This document shows, piece after piece, positions 62,616 to 64,000 of a stretch of 64,000 bases of DNA. Origin of the DNA: an uncultured bacterium (GTDB lineage: Bacteria; Bacteroidota; Ignavibacteria; Kapaibacteriales; UBA4661); the NCBI GenBank assembly GCA_937899715.1, contig CALCNX010000124.1, positions 1 through 64,000 of the forward strand. Direction: 5' to 3'. How positions within the stretch are numbered: the stretch's first letter is position 1; every line of letters begins with the position of its first letter. Below the pieces are notes generated by a model. That model ran no database searches and had not been told where the DNA came from. It saw only the letters and a list, made by a program, of their open reading frames with translations. The position numbers and the translations under genes were made by a program.

Positions 62616-63062
62616 TTATTGTGGAACGAAAAAAGGAGAGCCTGGCGTGGTTAATAGCTCACGGAGTGTTAAATACGCCTCTGGGTGATTTCCTTCCGTG
62701 AAGTGATTACAACTGGAATTTTCACCCGCACGATAATTTTTTTCTAACGGATGCCGCACCGATGCATCTCTGAGTGGAATTTGCTGGTCTTGCTGCGCAA
62801 TAAAGCCATCATCTCCGGCACTGACGGTGTACTCAAAGACTCTATCCACTTCCTCCGAGACATAAACACAATCATCGGACGGCGGGAAATTGAAATGCAC
62901 ACCGGGCGAGGAGGGACAAGCATAATAGTTGATGGTAATGCGCTTGGTGGTGCTGACCGTGCGTGTCGCACCGATGAGGTAGGAATAGGTGTTTTTCATC
63001 AAGACTTTCAAAAAAGCCGCTCCTTTGGCAGGCAGTTTTGTAACAATAGGCAAGTTTATCAC
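62616..63062 (-). CDS. Small hypothetical protein, possible hydrolase remnant
   Basis: 148 residues. The second half (SAGDDGFIAQQDQQIPLRDA, then NHFTEGNHPEAYLTLRELL) weakly recalls the C-terminal Asp/His part of alpha/beta-hydrolase lipases (D-G-F then N-H), but the Ser nucleophile part is absent. It may be a shortened lipase-like gene or an unrelated protein. It lies 6 bp after the TonB receptor and 12 bp before the lipoprotein start, so it looks like part of an operon. M22 is another possible start. Confidence 0.5.
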   Translation of the reverse strand: MINLPIVTKLPAKGAAFLKVLMKNTYSYLIGATRTVSTTKRITINYYACPSSPGVHFNFPPSDDCVYVSEEVDRVFEYTVSAGDDGFIAQQDQQIPLRDASVRHPLEKNYRAGENSSCNHFTEGNHPEAYLTLRELLTTPGSPFFVPQ

Positions 63063-63068
63063 AAGAGT

Positions 63069-64000
63069 CTAAAACTTTACTTCCAACGTAACCGTCGGCA
63101 AAATGGGAAGTAATCGCACATCTGTTACCTCCACGGTCGGTTTGGTGGTGTCGTAGAAGCGAAACCAAATATCTTGCCGCGAATAAACATTGAAAATATC
63201 TATCAGCAATCGTGCCGCAAAGCCCGCCAACTTGAATTTGTAGTTCGCGCTGAGATTCAACTGGTGCGATGGCGGCAGACGCAGCCCATTCCGTGCCGTC
63301 GAAACTGTAATACCTGTGCCAATGCGCTCGCTGGGAAAGCCTGTCTGAAAACGTGAACTGATACCCGTAAAGGGCTGTCCCGACTGAAAAATAAAGGACA
63401 TCCCGACTTCCCAATCGTCATTGAGTTGGTATTGCCCCACAATCTTGAAATCGTGCCGTCTGTCGTAGCGCGGGTAGAACGTCTTGCCAAAGTTGATACT
63501 GTCAAATTTCCCCTGCACCCAGCCGAGCGCATAGCCAATCCAGCCCGTAAATTGTCCCGACTTTTTCTGCAAAAACAGTTCGCCGCCATATGCCTCGCCG
63601 TTCCCTGAGAAGAAAATTTCGGATGCCTTGCGTGAGCGAATTGCGAAGGTGTTCAGTTCGTTAATGTTCGTCAGGGTCTTGTAATAAACATCAAAATTAA
63701 AATCAAGGTCATCCAAGCCGAAGAGAACGGGCTTCGTTTCAAAACTCACAATGTAATGCGTGGAACTGCTCGGACCAAGCGATGCGTCTGTAGGAAGCCA
63801 TGTATCGAAGAACGTAAAATCGGGATTCGATGCCAGACGCAAGTATTGGTGGAAAATTCCCCACGATGCTTTTACCGTCAGGTCTGGACTCAGTTCCCAG
63901 CGCAAGGAAGCACGCGGATCCCAGAGGAGCGATTGATTTGCTTGCAGGTAATACGCCCGCAATCCCGCTTGAGCTGAAAGGAACGGCGAGAACTGATAAT
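63069..64000 (-). CDS. TonB-dependent receptor, C-terminal part (cut by window edge)
   Basis: The frame is open to the right end of the window, and the N-terminal plug lies outside. What is visible is about 310 residues of outer-membrane barrel strands with the usual aromatic-rich pattern: DPRASLRWELSPDLTVKASW, GEAYGGELFLQKKSGQFTGW and WIGYALGWVQGKFDS, then PSHQLNLSANYKFKLAGFAA and the final IDIFNVYSRQDIWF with a closing LPTVTLEVKF. Such barrels import siderophores, cobalamin or glycans. The FCB-type pairing with a downstream lipoprotein is noted, but no SusD-like gene is visible. Confidence 0.88.
   Translation of the reverse strand, partial: YQFSPFLSAQAGLRAYYLQANQSLLWDPRASLRWELSPDLTVKASWGIFHQYLRLASNPDFTFFDTWLPTDASLGPSSSTHYIVSFETKPVLFGLDDLDFNFDVYYKTLTNINELNTFAIRSRKASEIFFSGNGEAYGGELFLQKKSGQFTGWIGYALGWVQGKFDSINFGKTFYPRYDRRHDFKIVGQYQLNDDWEVGMSFIFQSGQPFTGISSRFQTGFPSERIGTGITVSTARNGLRLPPSHQLNLSANYKFKLAGFAARLLIDIFNVYSRQDIWFRFYDTTKPTVEVTDVRLLPILPTVTLEVKF

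Noticed and set aside
1..64000. CRISPR arrays
   Set aside because: No regularly spaced direct repeats were seen; the only regular repeat pattern is the coding LRR region at about 50900-52100.

Overview
The window looks like a chromosomal segment of a bacterium from the FCB group (Bacteroidota/Chlorobiota lineage; the Kapabacteria–Ignavibacteria branch is my best guess, not proven). The reasons are type IX secretion components (PorU- and PorV-like), several secreted proteins with type IX C-terminal sorting domains, a TonB-dependent receptor, weak or absent Shine-Dalgarno sequences, and a family mix typical of that branch. Most genes have moderate GC. One S41 peptidase gene (27466-29685) is clearly AT-richer.

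Layout. 1-3000: periplasmic adaptor (HlyD type) and TolC-like channel of an export system whose pump must lie left of the window. 3251-6439: a large type IX cargo protein. 6440-9200: a mobile-element patch with a decayed IS5-type transposase (6766-7551) next to an intact IS (7651-9100, 15-nt inverted repeats, TAATAT on both sides). 9201-14663: PorV and PorU on the minus strand. 14664-15721: about 1 kb of apparently degraded DNA, then a strong bidirectional hairpin and a tRNA-Leu gene with anticodon AAG. 16079-20411: pdxJ, der, a cyclic-nucleotide-gated K+ channel and a ComB-like phosphatase. 20434-27051: a beta-CASP nuclease, a C-terminal processing protease, two unknown genes and uvrC. 27176-30009: two decayed copies of an amidohydrolase-like C-terminus flanking the AT-rich S41 gene.

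30029-39318 is the branched-chain amino-acid cluster: ilvD, ilvB, ilvN and ilvC, interspersed with a GNAT acetyltransferase, an MNT/HEPN pair, a frameshifted ion-channel gene and a DUF4258/YgiT-type pair. In front of ilvD is what reads as a complete classical transcription attenuator: a promoter, a 22-codon leader peptide with nine Ile/Val/Leu codons among ten, mutually exclusive 1:2 and 2:3 pairings, and an intrinsic terminator. This is the most interesting observation in the window.

39359-42180 holds a DegT aminotransferase, an LpxD-like acyltransferase and a glycosyltransferase (envelope sugar/lipid work). 42411-50460 holds rpoN with acidic insertions, two envelope proteins, a sigma-54 activator lacking a receiver domain, and an NFACT protein. 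50650-61305 holds an LRR protein, riboflavin synthase, a sensor kinase, gatB, an FkbM methyltransferase, an MFS exporter, another type IX cargo and a DUF1338 enzyme. The right end (61449-64000, minus strand) holds a PQQ-repeat lipoprotein, a small unknown protein and the C-terminal part of a TonB-dependent receptor cut by the window edge.
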